This document shows, piece by piece, positions 1 through 8,499 of a stretch of 24,829 nucleotides of DNA. The notes under the pieces were generated by a model. It did no database searches, was not told where the DNA came from, and saw only the letters and a list, made by a program, of their open reading frames with translations. The first letter of the stretch is position 1, and the number at the start of each line of letters is the position of its first letter. Made by a program: the position numbers and the translations under genes. The DNA comes from JBGOUV01 sp041477815 (lineage in GTDB: Bacteria; Acidobacteriota; Terriglobia; Bryobacterales; JACQDG01). Location: positions 1 through 24,829 of the forward strand of contig JBGOUV010000048.1 in assembly GCA_041477815.1 (NCBI GenBank). Reading direction: 5' to 3'.

Positions 1-1137
1 GACGCCCCCTGGAACCCGCCCGACGTCGATCTGCGCCAGGGCGCCGGCGGCATCGTCCTGTCGAACATCCTGTTCCCCAGCCTCTCCGCCATCACCGGCG
101 ACCTCTGCATCCTGCACTCGGTTTCCAGTTGGGAGAACGCGCACGACCGGGGCCAGTTCTATCTGCAGACCGGTCATCCTTCGAACCCGGCGTTTGTCGC
201 CGAGACGCCGCACCTCGGCGCTGTGGTGGCGTTTGAAAAGGGCGGCTCCGGACCCCTGCCCCCCTTCCTCGCCCCTAACGGCGGCGCCGGCCAAGGCGCG
301 ACCTTCCTGGGCGGCCGCATGCAGCCGATGGGGGCTCCGGCCAACGCCGGCGGCCTCACCACCATCGAGCACAACTTCTACGGCGCTCAGAGCCAGGCCC
401 GGTTCAACGAGAAGTTCGCCTTCCTCAGCGACCTCGACGCCCCGGTACGCTCGGGCGCCCTGGATGCCAACCTGCGGGACCACGTCACTTTCTATGACTC
501 CGCCCGCCAGCTCATGTACGATCAGGCCATCGCCCAGGTCTTTCGTTTCACCAACGACGACGCCGGTCGCTACGGCAACACCAACTTCGGGCGCTCCGCC
601 ATCGTCGCCCGCAACGCCGTCCGCGCCAAGAGCGGCACCGTCTTTGTCAACCTCACCCAGGGTCAATGGGACACCCACCAGAACATGTTCGACCGCCTCT
701 ATGCCCCGAACATGTACACTCAGTGCAACGAGCTGGACCGCGCTCTCGGCGCCCTGGTCGAGGACCTCAAGGCCTCCGGCGACTTCGATTCCACCCTGAT
801 CGTGGTCACGACCGAGTTCGGCCGCACCCCCGGCCCGCTCAACGTACGCGGCGGCCGCGATCATCATAAGGATGCCATGAGCGTCCTGCTGATGGGCGGC
901 GGGGTCCGGGGAGGCCGCGTCATCGGCGCCACCGATGAGGAAGGCGCCCAGGTCATCGATCCCGGCTGGAGCCGCCAGCGCCCCATCTTCATGGAAGACC
1001 TCGCCGCCACCCTCTACTCCGCCCTCGGCATCAACTGGACCAAGCGCATCACCGACACCCCCACTAAACGGCTTTTCGAATACGTGCCCTACGCAACGGA
1101 GGGACGGTATACGGCGGTGGATGAAGTGTTTGGATGA
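1..1137 (+). CDS. DUF1501 family protein, 5' end missing
   Basis: The frame is open from the first base, so 378 C-terminal residues are visible and the true start lies upstream of the window; the first in-frame ATG (223) is internal. The translation matches DUF1501, a family of the alkaline-phosphatase/sulfatase fold common in Acidobacteriota and Planctomycetes and often paired with a DUF1800 gene. Recognisable parts are HSVSSWENAHDRGQFYLQTG near the visible start, the WDTHQNMF segment in the middle, VVTTEFGRTP, GGRDHHKDA, and the C-terminal block ending in the ALGIN..KRITDTP type motif. The biochemical role of the family is not established; export and a hydrolase-like fold are inferred. The TGA stop overlaps the ATG of the next open frame (ATGA), and a large hairpin begins 9 nt after the stop. 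Confidence 0.88.
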   Translation, partial: DAPWNPPDVDLRQGAGGIVLSNILFPSLSAITGDLCILHSVSSWENAHDRGQFYLQTGHPSNPAFVAETPHLGAVVAFEKGGSGPLPPFLAPNGGAGQGATFLGGRMQPMGAPANAGGLTTIEHNFYGAQSQARFNEKFAFLSDLDAPVRSGALDANLRDHVTFYDSARQLMYDQAIAQVFRFTNDDAGRYGNTNFGRSAIVARNAVRAKSGTVFVNLTQGQWDTHQNMFDRLYAPNMYTQCNELDRALGALVEDLKASGDFDSTLIVVTTEFGRTPGPLNVRGGRDHHKDAMSVLLMGGGVRGGRVIGATDEEGAQVIDPGWSRQRPIFMEDLAATLYSALGINWTKRITDTPTKRLFEYVPYATEGRYTAVDEVFG

Positions 1138-3980
1138 GAAATCTTAGACACCAAATCAAAAGACAAAAATCAAAAATCGGAAATGGGAAGGCAACCCTGC
1201 TGGGCCGGACATTTTTGATTTTTGATTTTTGCCTTTTGATTTGGTGTCTCCCTTGCCGGGCCCAGGGCCCGGCCCGTGCCGTCTACGTCACTTCCCCGCG
1301 TCCCCGGATCATCTCCGGTGAGACGGTGAGGCTGGCCGCGCTGGCCCGCGATCAGAACGGAGCCGCCCGGCCCAGCGACGCCTTCACGTGGCGGTCGTCT
1401 AACACGGCCCTGGCCACCGTTGACAACAGCGGCATGGTGACCGCGCGTGGTCTTGGCCTGGTCGATATTTTTGCCACCACCGCCGGCCTTTCGGGCCAGA
1501 CGCGACTGCAGATCCTCCCGCTGCGGATCGACGTGTATCCTAGCGCCGCCGAGCTGTTCCTCGGCGACCGCCTCCAATACTCGGCCGTCGCGGTCGACGT
1601 CAACGAAGGGGCCATTCCCAACGTCACCTGGCAGTGGCAGCTCACCGGAGCCAACGGAGGCGGCACCCAGGCCGCAACCATCACCCCCAACGGCGTGCTC
1701 TCGGCCCGCGCCGTGGCGTTAGTAACGGTCCGGGCGGTGATACCGTACGGCGGGATTGTGAGCCAGTTCGTTCCCTCTTTCGTCGGCTTGGCGCGCCTGG
1801 AAATCAAGCCCCGTAACGACTTCCGCCTTACCCGCCTGCTCTCCACCGCCGATGTAAGGCACTCCTTCCAGCTCCGTCCCATTCTCGGCCGCGCGGCTGC
1901 CACCAACGACCTCGGTCAAGTCGCCCTCGTCGGCTCGCTCGACGGCCTGAGCACCGCGCTCTTGCTTTGGGAGAACGGACGCTTCGAAATCCTGGCCACC
2001 GGAGGCTCGCCGGGTCCCGTGGCCGGCGGCCTCCTGAACGATTTCTCCGACCCCGCCCTGAACAACCGGGGCCAAGTGCTGACCCGTGCCTCGGCCCAAG
2101 GCCCCGGCGGGCTCCTGCTCGCCTCGCGCGCCGGGTCCTCGTACCTGGCGGTGGACGGCGAAGCCGCCGGAGGCGTCGAGGGACTCGGCGGCTTCTTCAC
2201 CACCCCGAATTCCCTCAACGACAACGGCGATGTCGTCTATTCCGCCTCCTTTCGGCTGCCCGGCCTGGCCACAGGACGGAGCGGCTTGTTCCGTCAATTG
2301 GCCGGGGCCGCCCCCCAGCGCATCGCCACCTCCGGCGACGAGTTCCCCGGCCTGGGCGTGGCTAACGTCGACAACAACCGCTTCGGTATCGATCGCGACG
2401 GTGTGGTGTGGTTCGCCGCCTCGTCGGGCCCCAATATGGCCATCTATCGCCAGGAGCGCTTCTTGGCGCCCGAGCGTGTACTCGCGACTGGCAGCCCTAT
2501 CGCCGACTCTACCCTCCGCTCCATCGGCCGCTTGGCCGTCAGCGCCACCGGGGAAGTGGCTTTCGTGGCGTCGCTGGCCAACAACAACAACGTCGTGGTG
2601 CGCCTTTCCGGCGGCCAGGTTCAGACCACCACCACTCGGTTCCCCAGCGATGTGATCTCGGTCGCTCCCTCGGGGGTCGTCTTCTACGGCGATGCCGGCC
2701 GGGGCTCAGGCCTCTATCGCTGGACCACCGCCGGCGTCACCCCGGTCCTGATGCAGGGCCGCCTGGGCCCCAACGACGAGCCCATCCAGCAGTTCTATTC
2801 CGCTGCTATCAACACCCGTGGCGACATCGTCACCCAACTCCGCACCTCCAACGTGGACCTGCTGGTGGCCCGTCCGGGCACGGCGAGTCCCCTGCTGTTC
2901 CAATCCGGCGCGCGCATCGACTCGACCGCCAATATTCAGGTCTTCAACGGCAGCCTGGTGCGAGGCCCCGGCTCCGGCCCGCCCTACCTGCTCCTGGGTT
3001 CGCCGTCGAGCCTCTTCCAACTCGACAGCCGGGGCCTGCTGCCCCGCCTCGTCCTCGGCGACCGCCTGCCTGACGGCACCACGCTTAGCAATATCGGCGG
3101 GCGTTACGAAAACGGGGCGAACGACCTCTTCTTCGACGCTTCCGGCATCTCTCGCCGCCTCTCCGCCGACCGCGTCGATAACGTCGTGCTCGGGAACTTC
3201 CGCGCCGACGACGGCACTTTCGTCAATCGCGGCAACGTCCAGGCCGTCAACGACCGGGGCGCCCTGGTGTGGCAGGCCGGAACCAACCTCAAACACACCC
3301 GTGTCTATCTCTCCAGCGGCGGTCGCGATACCCTGCTCTTTTTCGAGGGACCGGAGGCCCGCTGGCAATCCCCCAGCCCCGCCGGCGGCGGCATCAACAA
3401 CCACAATGAGATGGTCCTCGACGACACCGGCCGCGTGCTGGCGATACTGCGGGTTCTCGGGGGCCCGTCGGGTGTCTTTCTGTGGGAGAACGGCCGCTGG
3501 CGACCCACCGCCCTGTTCGACAGGACCCCGATCCGCGGCCTGGTCGTGAACAACGCCTACAGCCTGCTGGCCGTCGGCGATCGCTTCTACGCGATATTCA
3601 ACCTGCGCGCCGGCGGGTCGGCGCTGGCTGAATTCCGCGACACCGATTGGACCTGGATCACCGGCCTCAACGACGACTCCCCCAACGGGAACACCATCAA
3701 TAACGTCAACGCTTTCGACGTCAACCGCCGCGGCGATATCGCCGTGGCCCTCAATGGCGGCCAGATGCTGGCCCTGCGTTCCGGCGGCAATACGCGCCTG
3801 GTCCACTTCTACGTCGACGCCCCGGAAGGTGTGGACTTCTTCAGCGTCCAGCAGGTGGAGCTGCGCGAGGACGGCCGCATCTTCTTCGGCGGCATCAACC
3901 TCCTGGACCAATACGTCATCTATCTCGCCGAACCTCTCCTGACCAACTGGCCCACTCGGAGTCGCGCCCATGCCCGCTAA
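1134..3980 (+). CDS. Secreted Ig-like (Big_2) and NxxG-repeat protein, copy 1
   Basis: The 948-residue frame begins at an ATG overlapping the DUF1501 stop. Residues about 27-44 (FLIFDFCLLIWCLPCRA) look like a signal peptide, although the Asp in the core is unusual. Two bacterial Ig-like domains follow (roughly 48-126 and 130-215), with the typical WRSSNTALATVDNSGMVTA signature. The rest is a chain of about nine imperfect repeats centred on N-x-x-G-x-[VI], for example NDLGQVALVG, NNRGQVLTRA, NDNGDVVYSA, NTRGDIVTQL and NRRGDIAVAL, often next to LWENGR. This resembles the 'choice-of-anchor tandem repeat NxxGxxxF' proteins, probably a beta-propeller-like extracellular array. The function is unknown; adhesion or surface display is a guess. 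The N-terminal 45 codons cover a palindromic repeat, so the start is uncertain; no other ATG or GTG exists before the signal peptide. It is paralogous to the next gene. Confidence 0.82.
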   Translation: MRNLRHQIKRQKSKIGNGKATLLGRTFLIFDFCLLIWCLPCRAQGPARAVYVTSPRPRIISGETVRLAALARDQNGAARPSDAFTWRSSNTALATVDNSGMVTARGLGLVDIFATTAGLSGQTRLQILPLRIDVYPSAAELFLGDRLQYSAVAVDVNEGAIPNVTWQWQLTGANGGGTQAATITPNGVLSARAVALVTVRAVIPYGGIVSQFVPSFVGLARLEIKPRNDFRLTRLLSTADVRHSFQLRPILGRAAATNDLGQVALVGSLDGLSTALLLWENGRFEILATGGSPGPVAGGLLNDFSDPALNNRGQVLTRASAQGPGGLLLASRAGSSYLAVDGEAAGGVEGLGGFFTTPNSLNDNGDVVYSASFRLPGLATGRSGLFRQLAGAAPQRIATSGDEFPGLGVANVDNNRFGIDRDGVVWFAASSGPNMAIYRQERFLAPERVLATGSPIADSTLRSIGRLAVSATGEVAFVASLANNNNVVVRLSGGQVQTTTTRFPSDVISVAPSGVVFYGDAGRGSGLYRWTTAGVTPVLMQGRLGPNDEPIQQFYSAAINTRGDIVTQLRTSNVDLLVARPGTASPLLFQSGARIDSTANIQVFNGSLVRGPGSGPPYLLLGSPSSLFQLDSRGLLPRLVLGDRLPDGTTLSNIGGRYENGANDLFFDASGISRRLSADRVDNVVLGNFRADDGTFVNRGNVQAVNDRGALVWQAGTNLKHTRVYLSSGGRDTLLFFEGPEARWQSPSPAGGGINNHNEMVLDDTGRVLAILRVLGGPSGVFLWENGRWRPTALFDRTPIRGLVVNNAYSLLAVGDRFYAIFNLRAGGSALAEFRDTDWTWITGLNDDSPNGNTINNVNAFDVNRRGDIAVALNGGQMLALRSGGNTRLVHFYVDAPEGVDFFSVQQVELREDGRIFFGGINLLDQYVIYLAEPLLTNWPTRSRAHAR
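1146..1249. repeat. 32-bp near-perfect inverted repeat (large AT-rich hairpin)
   Basis: Bases 1146-1177 and 1218-1249 are reverse complements at 31 of 32 positions, separated by a 40-nt loop. The arms are AT-rich (CAAAAATCAAAAAT type) in an otherwise GC-rich region, and the loop holds another partial copy of the right arm at 1210-1224. It starts 9 nt after the DUF1501 stop, a normal place for a terminator or dispersed palindromic element, yet an open frame reads straight through it. Similar AATCAAAAATC palindromes are dispersed repeats in several bacterial phyla, from general recollection. Confidence 0.85.
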
Positions 3981-6825
3981 CCAGCCACAACCGAAGGGAC
4001 ACGCGGGACGGCTCCCCCGAGCCGCAGCCGGCCCCCTGGCCGGCTTGGTGCATCTAGTGGAATTCGGCAGGCGCGGTCCAGGGGGGCCGCCCCACATTTG
4101 CAGGGGAGCGATTGACTCGGTAGACCGGCCCTCCGCGCCCTCCCGGTTGCGGTTCGGTGCTGCCGCCGTCGCCCTCCTCCTGTCTCTACCCCTCTGTGCC
4201 CAAGACGAAGTATGGTTCGTGGAGGTCGCCGCCCCGCAATCCTACGTCCTCTGCGGCCGCGTCCTGCAACTCGAAGCTCGGGCTACCTCAGCCACCGGCG
4301 CTCCCGCGGAGGTGGGCCTCCAGTGGCGCTCTTCCAACCCCGCCATCGCGGACGTCGACCAGGAGGGGCGCGTACGCGGTCTCCTCCCCGGCGAGGCCGT
4401 CATCGAGGCCGCCCACGGCGACGTTCGCGGCCGCCTCGTCTTGCAGGTCCAGCCGGCCCGCATCCGCCTGGATCCAGCCGACCTGGACCTCGAAACCGGC
4501 CAGCAAACGCGCTTCACCGCCCAAGCCCTGGACGCCGACGGCGCCGCGATTCCCGGCCTCCGTTTCGTCTGGACCTCGGGGGTTCCCGCCGTGGCCTCGG
4601 TCGACGGCGCCGGCGCGGTGATCGGGCTGGCCGAAGGCGCCGTCACCGTCACCGCCCTGCTCGACCTCCCCGACCTCGGTGTCGGCTTCAGCGCCCAGGC
4701 CCGCGTTCGCGTCCGCATCCGGACTCCCTTTCGCTCCGCCCGCGTTGTGTCCAGCGACTCCCGGACGCGTCCTGTTACCCTGCGCCATATCGATTCTCAG
4801 TCCACTGCGGGCGACCGCAGCGCTTTTACCGCCGTCCTCTCTAATGGTTCCTACGCCTTGCTGCTGGCGGACAACTCCGGCCTGCGCCCTTTGGCCGTAA
4901 ACGGCGATTTCTTCGAACCCACCGCTCAGGTCATCACCGGCTTCGGTTCGGTTACCATGAACGCCTCCGGGGACGTGGTGGCGGCCGTCAACGTCGCTCC
5001 TTGGCCCAATATGCGGCTGGTGCGGTTTCCGGTGGCCGGTCCGCCCGAGTCCCTCGAAGTGCCCAGCGACGTCGTCGGCTGGCACCAAGTAGGCGCCCAC
5101 TCCCTCGGCCCCAACGGCGAGCTGCTGTTTCTTGGCTGGAACGACCGCGGCCAGAACATTCTTTACCGCCGCCCTGACGGCCGCGTCGACCGCGTCATCA
5201 CCCAGAACGACCCGGTTCCCGGCTTCGGGACCGCGAACTGGTTTGGTGAGCTCACCGCTCCCGTCAACGGCAAGGCCATTTTCATGGGCAATGGCCCGAC
5301 CCGCAACGCCCTGCTGGAGTGGGATGGGCGCGCGGTTCGCAAGCTGGTCGCCACCGGTGACCCGATCCTCGGCCGCACGGTCCAGTGGCTGGCTGACCCC
5401 ATTCTCACTTCTTCAGGCGATGTCTACCTGCGCATCGGCGGCGACAACTATAACCAGATCGTCCGTCTCTCCGGGAGCCAGTGGACCAATGTCGTCCAGT
5501 CCGGCCAGCCACTCGCCGGCGGGGTCAACTTGCAGTGGATCGACTCCTTCCGGGACGCCCGTGGTTCGACGGTGGTCTTCTCGGGCGGATCCGACCGGGG
5601 CAACGGCCTGTTCCGGTACGACGGCGCCACCTTCGAGATCATCGCCCGTTACGGCGCGGCCAACGACGAATGGCGCTGGGTCGAATACGCGGCCCTCGAC
5701 TCGCGGGGCGGAGTTTTCGCGCGCGGCACCTCCGGGAATATCCCGACCCGGCTGGCCCGCGTCGGCACCGGCAGCTCCCCAGTGGTTCTGGCCGAAACCG
5801 GACGCGCCCTGGATCTCGCCGCCGGCGCCGGCCTCGGCTGGGAGCTGCTGGGAGGTTCCAACGCCGGCGTCCCGGTGTTTCTCTCCTCGACGGGTGGTCT
5901 GGTCCGCGCGGAGGCCGGTCGCGCCGACCCTGTGCTCGTTCACGGCGACTCCCTTCCCGAGGGCGAGACCCTCTTCTGGACCGCCGCCTTCGCCGCCAAC
6001 CGCAGCGGCGAGTTTGCCTTCCGAGCCGGCTCGCCTCGCGGCGAGGCTATCTACCTGTGGCGTAACGGCCGCCTCACCCGTCTCATACAGAACTGGGACG
6101 GCGCGCGCGCGCCCACCGGCGGGAACATCCGATGGTTCGACTGGACCCTGGCGGTCAACACCCGTGGCCAAGTCGTGGTGTATACCCACTATGACGGCGG
6201 CGACGGCCTGCTCCTGTTCGCCGAAGGCGCCGCTCCCCAGACCATCGCCATCGAGGGCAGTCCCGCCCCTGGCGGCGGAGTGCTGCGGGGACTCGGGCCG
6301 GCGGTCATCGATGATCGCGGCCGTGTTGCCTTCTTCGCCGGCACCGGCTCCGGCTCCCCAGTGTTGTTTTATTGGGAAAATGGCCGAGTCCGCCGCCTCC
6401 GCCAAGTCGGCGATAACGGCATCACCAATTTCGACACCTGGCGATTCCAAGCCGCCGGCGACCAGATCTACGTTTTCACCCGCTTCAGCAACGCGCAGGA
6501 GATTTCCGCCTACGACGGCGCTTCGTGGCGCCCCGCCGTCACCGAGAGCCCCTCCGGCATTTGCAGTACCTGGTTCTCCGCCGCCTCGAACGGCGAGGTG
6601 CTCTATTCCGCCTGCCTGCCCGACGGGGGGCAGGGCCTCGTCGTCCGCAAGCCGGACGGCCGCGACGTCCCGGTCGCCGCCACCGGCCGCCGGTCCGCCG
6701 ACGGCGACTGGTTCTTCCAGTTCCTGAGCTCGGTTCTCAGCGAACAAGGCGACGTGTTCTTCGCGGCCGTGACCCCGGCCGGCCCCCAGGACCGCGTCAC
6801 CCTGTTCCGCGCGACGCCGCAGTAG
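3970..6825 (+). CDS. Secreted Ig-like (Big_2) and NxxG-repeat protein, copy 2
   Basis: The frame opens at ATG 3970, overlapping the end of copy 1 by 11 nt, and encodes up to 951 residues. A good signal peptide (RFGAAAVALLLSLPLCAQ) lies only at residues about 61-78, and the preceding 170 nt contain GC-rich palindromes. The true start may therefore be TTG 4147, or ATT 4111 behind an AGGGGAG sequence. Two Ig-like domains follow (WRSSNPAIADVDQEGRVRG; WTSGVPAVASVDGAGAV), then N-x-x-G repeats such as NASGDVVAAV, GPNGELLFLG, DSRGGVFARG, NRSGEFAFRA, NTRGQVVVYT, DDRGRVAFFA and SEQGDVFFAA. Architecture, order and length parallel copy 1, so the pair arose by tandem duplication and diverged widely. It ends 3 nt before a convergent gene. 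Function unknown; likely extracellular or periplasmic. Confidence 0.82.
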   Translation: MPANQPQPKGHAGRLPRAAAGPLAGLVHLVEFGRRGPGGPPHICRGAIDSVDRPSAPSRLRFGAAAVALLLSLPLCAQDEVWFVEVAAPQSYVLCGRVLQLEARATSATGAPAEVGLQWRSSNPAIADVDQEGRVRGLLPGEAVIEAAHGDVRGRLVLQVQPARIRLDPADLDLETGQQTRFTAQALDADGAAIPGLRFVWTSGVPAVASVDGAGAVIGLAEGAVTVTALLDLPDLGVGFSAQARVRVRIRTPFRSARVVSSDSRTRPVTLRHIDSQSTAGDRSAFTAVLSNGSYALLLADNSGLRPLAVNGDFFEPTAQVITGFGSVTMNASGDVVAAVNVAPWPNMRLVRFPVAGPPESLEVPSDVVGWHQVGAHSLGPNGELLFLGWNDRGQNILYRRPDGRVDRVITQNDPVPGFGTANWFGELTAPVNGKAIFMGNGPTRNALLEWDGRAVRKLVATGDPILGRTVQWLADPILTSSGDVYLRIGGDNYNQIVRLSGSQWTNVVQSGQPLAGGVNLQWIDSFRDARGSTVVFSGGSDRGNGLFRYDGATFEIIARYGAANDEWRWVEYAALDSRGGVFARGTSGNIPTRLARVGTGSSPVVLAETGRALDLAAGAGLGWELLGGSNAGVPVFLSSTGGLVRAEAGRADPVLVHGDSLPEGETLFWTAAFAANRSGEFAFRAGSPRGEAIYLWRNGRLTRLIQNWDGARAPTGGNIRWFDWTLAVNTRGQVVVYTHYDGGDGLLLFAEGAAPQTIAIEGSPAPGGGVLRGLGPAVIDDRGRVAFFAGTGSGSPVLFYWENGRVRRLRQVGDNGITNFDTWRFQAAGDQIYVFTRFSNAQEISAYDGASWRPAVTESPSGICSTWFSAASNGEVLYSACLPDGGQGLVVRKPDGRDVPVAATGRRSADGDWFFQFLSSVLSEQGDVFFAAVTPAGPQDRVTLFRATPQ
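4014..4094. repeat. Dispersed GC-rich palindromic repeat, copy 1
   Basis: Bases 4026-4045 form a palindrome with 8-bp arms (AGCCGGCC, loop CCCT, GGCCGGCT). The 32 bases 4014-4045 recur inverted at 14091-14122 with 30 of 32 identical, 23 of them contiguous. A second shared block, AGGGGGGCCGCCCCA type, sits at 4080-4094 and 14118-14132. The element lies between the stop of copy 1 and the signal peptide of copy 2 of the Ig-like proteins, so it may be intergenic rather than coding. Confidence 0.75.
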
Positions 6826-6828
6826 GTC

Positions 6829-7974
6829 CTACTTGTGACGGCGGTAGGGGCGCGACACGTAACGCCTCGACTCCTCCGCCGCAGCCGTTTGGGGCGCAAA
6901 AAGAATAGCCCGGCGATAAGCCTCCACGGCTTTTTGACGGCGTTGCGTCAGATCCAGGATCTGGCCCGTCCGCATCCACGCCAGCGCCCCGGTTTGAAGG
7001 TCGAGCTTTTCCGACTTCGTTACGCGCCGCATATTCTCCAAGGCCTGGTCCAAATCGTTGTACCAGAACTGGAGGTTGCCGATCTCGTAGTAAACCTTTT
7101 GGAGCGGCCGGCCGCTAAGGCCAAGGTGCTCGACCTCGCGGAATACCGCCAGAGCCTCCTCCTTCTTCCCCAGGTCGGCGAGCATGTGGCCCTTCTCGAG
7201 GCGGAAGAGATAGTTGCGGGGGTAAGCGCGAATCAGAGGGTCGAGGATGGCGACGGCTTGGGCCGGCTGTTTCTCGCGGCGGTAGAGGATGGCCAGCATC
7301 ACCTGGGCGTCGACGCGGTTCAGGCTGCCCTTCCGGGCCACCAGCTGGAGGGTGCGAATGCCGCGGGCCTTGTCGCCGCTGTAACCGGCCAGGTAGCTGA
7401 ACAGCCGCGTGTGCCAGGGCAGGCTGCCGATGATGTAGTCATAGGCGCCCTGGGTGAGCATGGCGTCGTAGTGCTGGGGGTCGAGCCGCAGAACCTGGTT
7501 GTGGTACCGGCGGGCCTGCGAGCCGTCGCCGGCGGCGGCGCGCCAGTTCTTTTGAATGAGGAAGCGGTAATTGGTACGCAGACCATAGGCGGAGCCGAGG
7601 GCGTAGAGGGCTTCCACATCGCGCGGATTGGTTTCGATCCGGGCCGAGGCCAGCGCTATGACCCGCTCGATGTCGGCCAGGAAGCGGCCGGTCTCCACCG
7701 GGTCGGGCCGGATCTTTTCCGTGCGGACGAAGTGGTCGTTGCCGGTGAGGAGCTCGCTCTCGAGCGCTCCCAGCCGGTACAGCTCCTTATACAGGCGTGC
7801 CTGGGCGAGGTAGTTGGAGTGGGCCGGGACCTCCGGGGCGGCGTCGCGGACCCGCTGAAAAACCAGGATGGCCTGCTCGTACTCCAGGTTGTAGAAGTGA
7901 TCCCAGCCTTGGGCGGCCAGGTCGTCGGCCGCGAGCGGTAAGGCCAGAACGAAGACCAGGCCGAGCCGGCGCAC
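6829..7974 (-). CDS. Exported TPR-repeat protein
   Basis: GTG 7974 is chosen as start because it gives a clean signal peptide (MRRLGLVFVLALPLAADDLAA) and lies 1 nt after the stop of the upstream peroxiredoxin; the longer in-frame ATG at 8073 lies within that gene. The 381-residue product consists largely of tetratricopeptide-like helical pairs: VEALYALGSAYG, AQVMLAILYRREKQPAQAV, YLFRLEKGHMLADLGKKEEA, QKVYYEIGNLQFWYNDLDQA and LAWMRTGQILDLTQRRQKAV. TPR arrays mediate protein-protein contacts; a periplasmic or outer-membrane-associated scaffold is likely, with no enzymatic motif seen. Near-contact with the peroxiredoxin gene implies co-transcription and translational coupling. It faces the second Ig-like gene tail-to-tail with 3 nt between the stops. 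Confidence 0.82.
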   Translation of the reverse strand: MRRLGLVFVLALPLAADDLAAQGWDHFYNLEYEQAILVFQRVRDAAPEVPAHSNYLAQARLYKELYRLGALESELLTGNDHFVRTEKIRPDPVETGRFLADIERVIALASARIETNPRDVEALYALGSAYGLRTNYRFLIQKNWRAAAGDGSQARRYHNQVLRLDPQHYDAMLTQGAYDYIIGSLPWHTRLFSYLAGYSGDKARGIRTLQLVARKGSLNRVDAQVMLAILYRREKQPAQAVAILDPLIRAYPRNYLFRLEKGHMLADLGKKEEALAVFREVEHLGLSGRPLQKVYYEIGNLQFWYNDLDQALENMRRVTKSEKLDLQTGALAWMRTGQILDLTQRRQKAVEAYRRAILFAPQTAAAEESRRYVSRPYRRHK

Positions 7975-7975
7975 T

Positions 7976-8434
7976 TCAGCCGAGTTTCCGCAGCTCCGCC
8001 AGCAGGTCCTGGTTGCTGCGCATGGACGGGATCTCGTAGACGGCCACGTGGCGAACCACGCCCTGCTTGTCAATGATAACGGTGGCGCGGTTGGTGATGC
8101 CCTTGTCCTCCAGGTAGAGGCCGAACTTGGAGGCGACCGCGCCCCGAGGCTGGAAGTCGGCCAGAAGCGGGTAGGAAATCCCCATCTTCGCGGCGTAGGC
8201 CTGATGCGACCACACGCTGTCGACGCTGAGGCCGAGCACCTGGGCGGCCAGGCCCTCGAAGCTCTTCAGATCGTCGACAAAACAGGCATGCTCCTTGGTG
8301 CACACGGGACTCCAGTCGAGCGGGTAAAACGCCAGCACGACGTTCTTGCCCCGCAGGCTGCTGAGGGTGACCTCCTTCTGGTTCTGATCCTTGAGCGTAA
8401 AATCCGGGGCCGGCTGCCCCACGGCGATCGGCAT
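7976..8434 (-). CDS. Peroxiredoxin (AhpC/TSA, BCP-like)
   Basis: The 152-residue protein has the single thioredoxin-fold domain of peroxiredoxins, which reduce hydrogen and organic peroxides through a cysteine sulfenic acid. The N-terminus GQPAPDFTLKDQNQKEVTL is typical. The active site reads P38-L-D-W-S42-P-V-C45, the P-x-x-x-[TS]-x-x-C motif, with C45 as peroxidatic cysteine; the conserved Arg is R116 in NRATVIID. A second cysteine, C51, lies six residues later. In BCP the resolving cysteine follows at +5, so C51 may resolve the disulfide but with an unusual spacing. No signal peptide, so cytoplasmic. Its ATG follows an AAAGGAG ribosome site. It precedes the TPR gene with only 1 nt between stop and start. 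An AhpE-like 1-Cys mechanism is an alternative. Confidence 0.92.
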   Translation of the reverse strand: MPIAVGQPAPDFTLKDQNQKEVTLSSLRGKNVVLAFYPLDWSPVCTKEHACFVDDLKSFEGLAAQVLGLSVDSVWSHQAYAAKMGISYPLLADFQPRGAVASKFGLYLEDKGITNRATVIIDKQGVVRHVAVYEIPSMRSNQDLLAELRKLG

Positions 8435-8499
8435 AATTGGTTGTCTCTCCTTTGATCCTTCAAGTTACCACTCTGGCGCGGATACGGTCCAGCCCGCGC

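Noticed and set aside
223..1137. ATG 223 as start of the DUF1501 gene
   Set aside because: The frame is open to base 1 and the upstream residues match the family, so the true start is outside the window.
2706..4097. Long minus-strand open frame (463 codons) opposite the first Ig-like gene
   Set aside because: It is antisense to a clear coding region with domain matches and its sequence is low-complexity, as expected from GC-rich codon bias.
6835..7941. Plus-strand open frame of 368 codons
   Set aside because: It is antisense to the TPR gene and shows no family features.
7975..8073. ATG 8073 as start of the TPR gene
   Set aside because: The extension lies within the peroxiredoxin coding region and would bury the signal peptide; GTG 7974 fits better.
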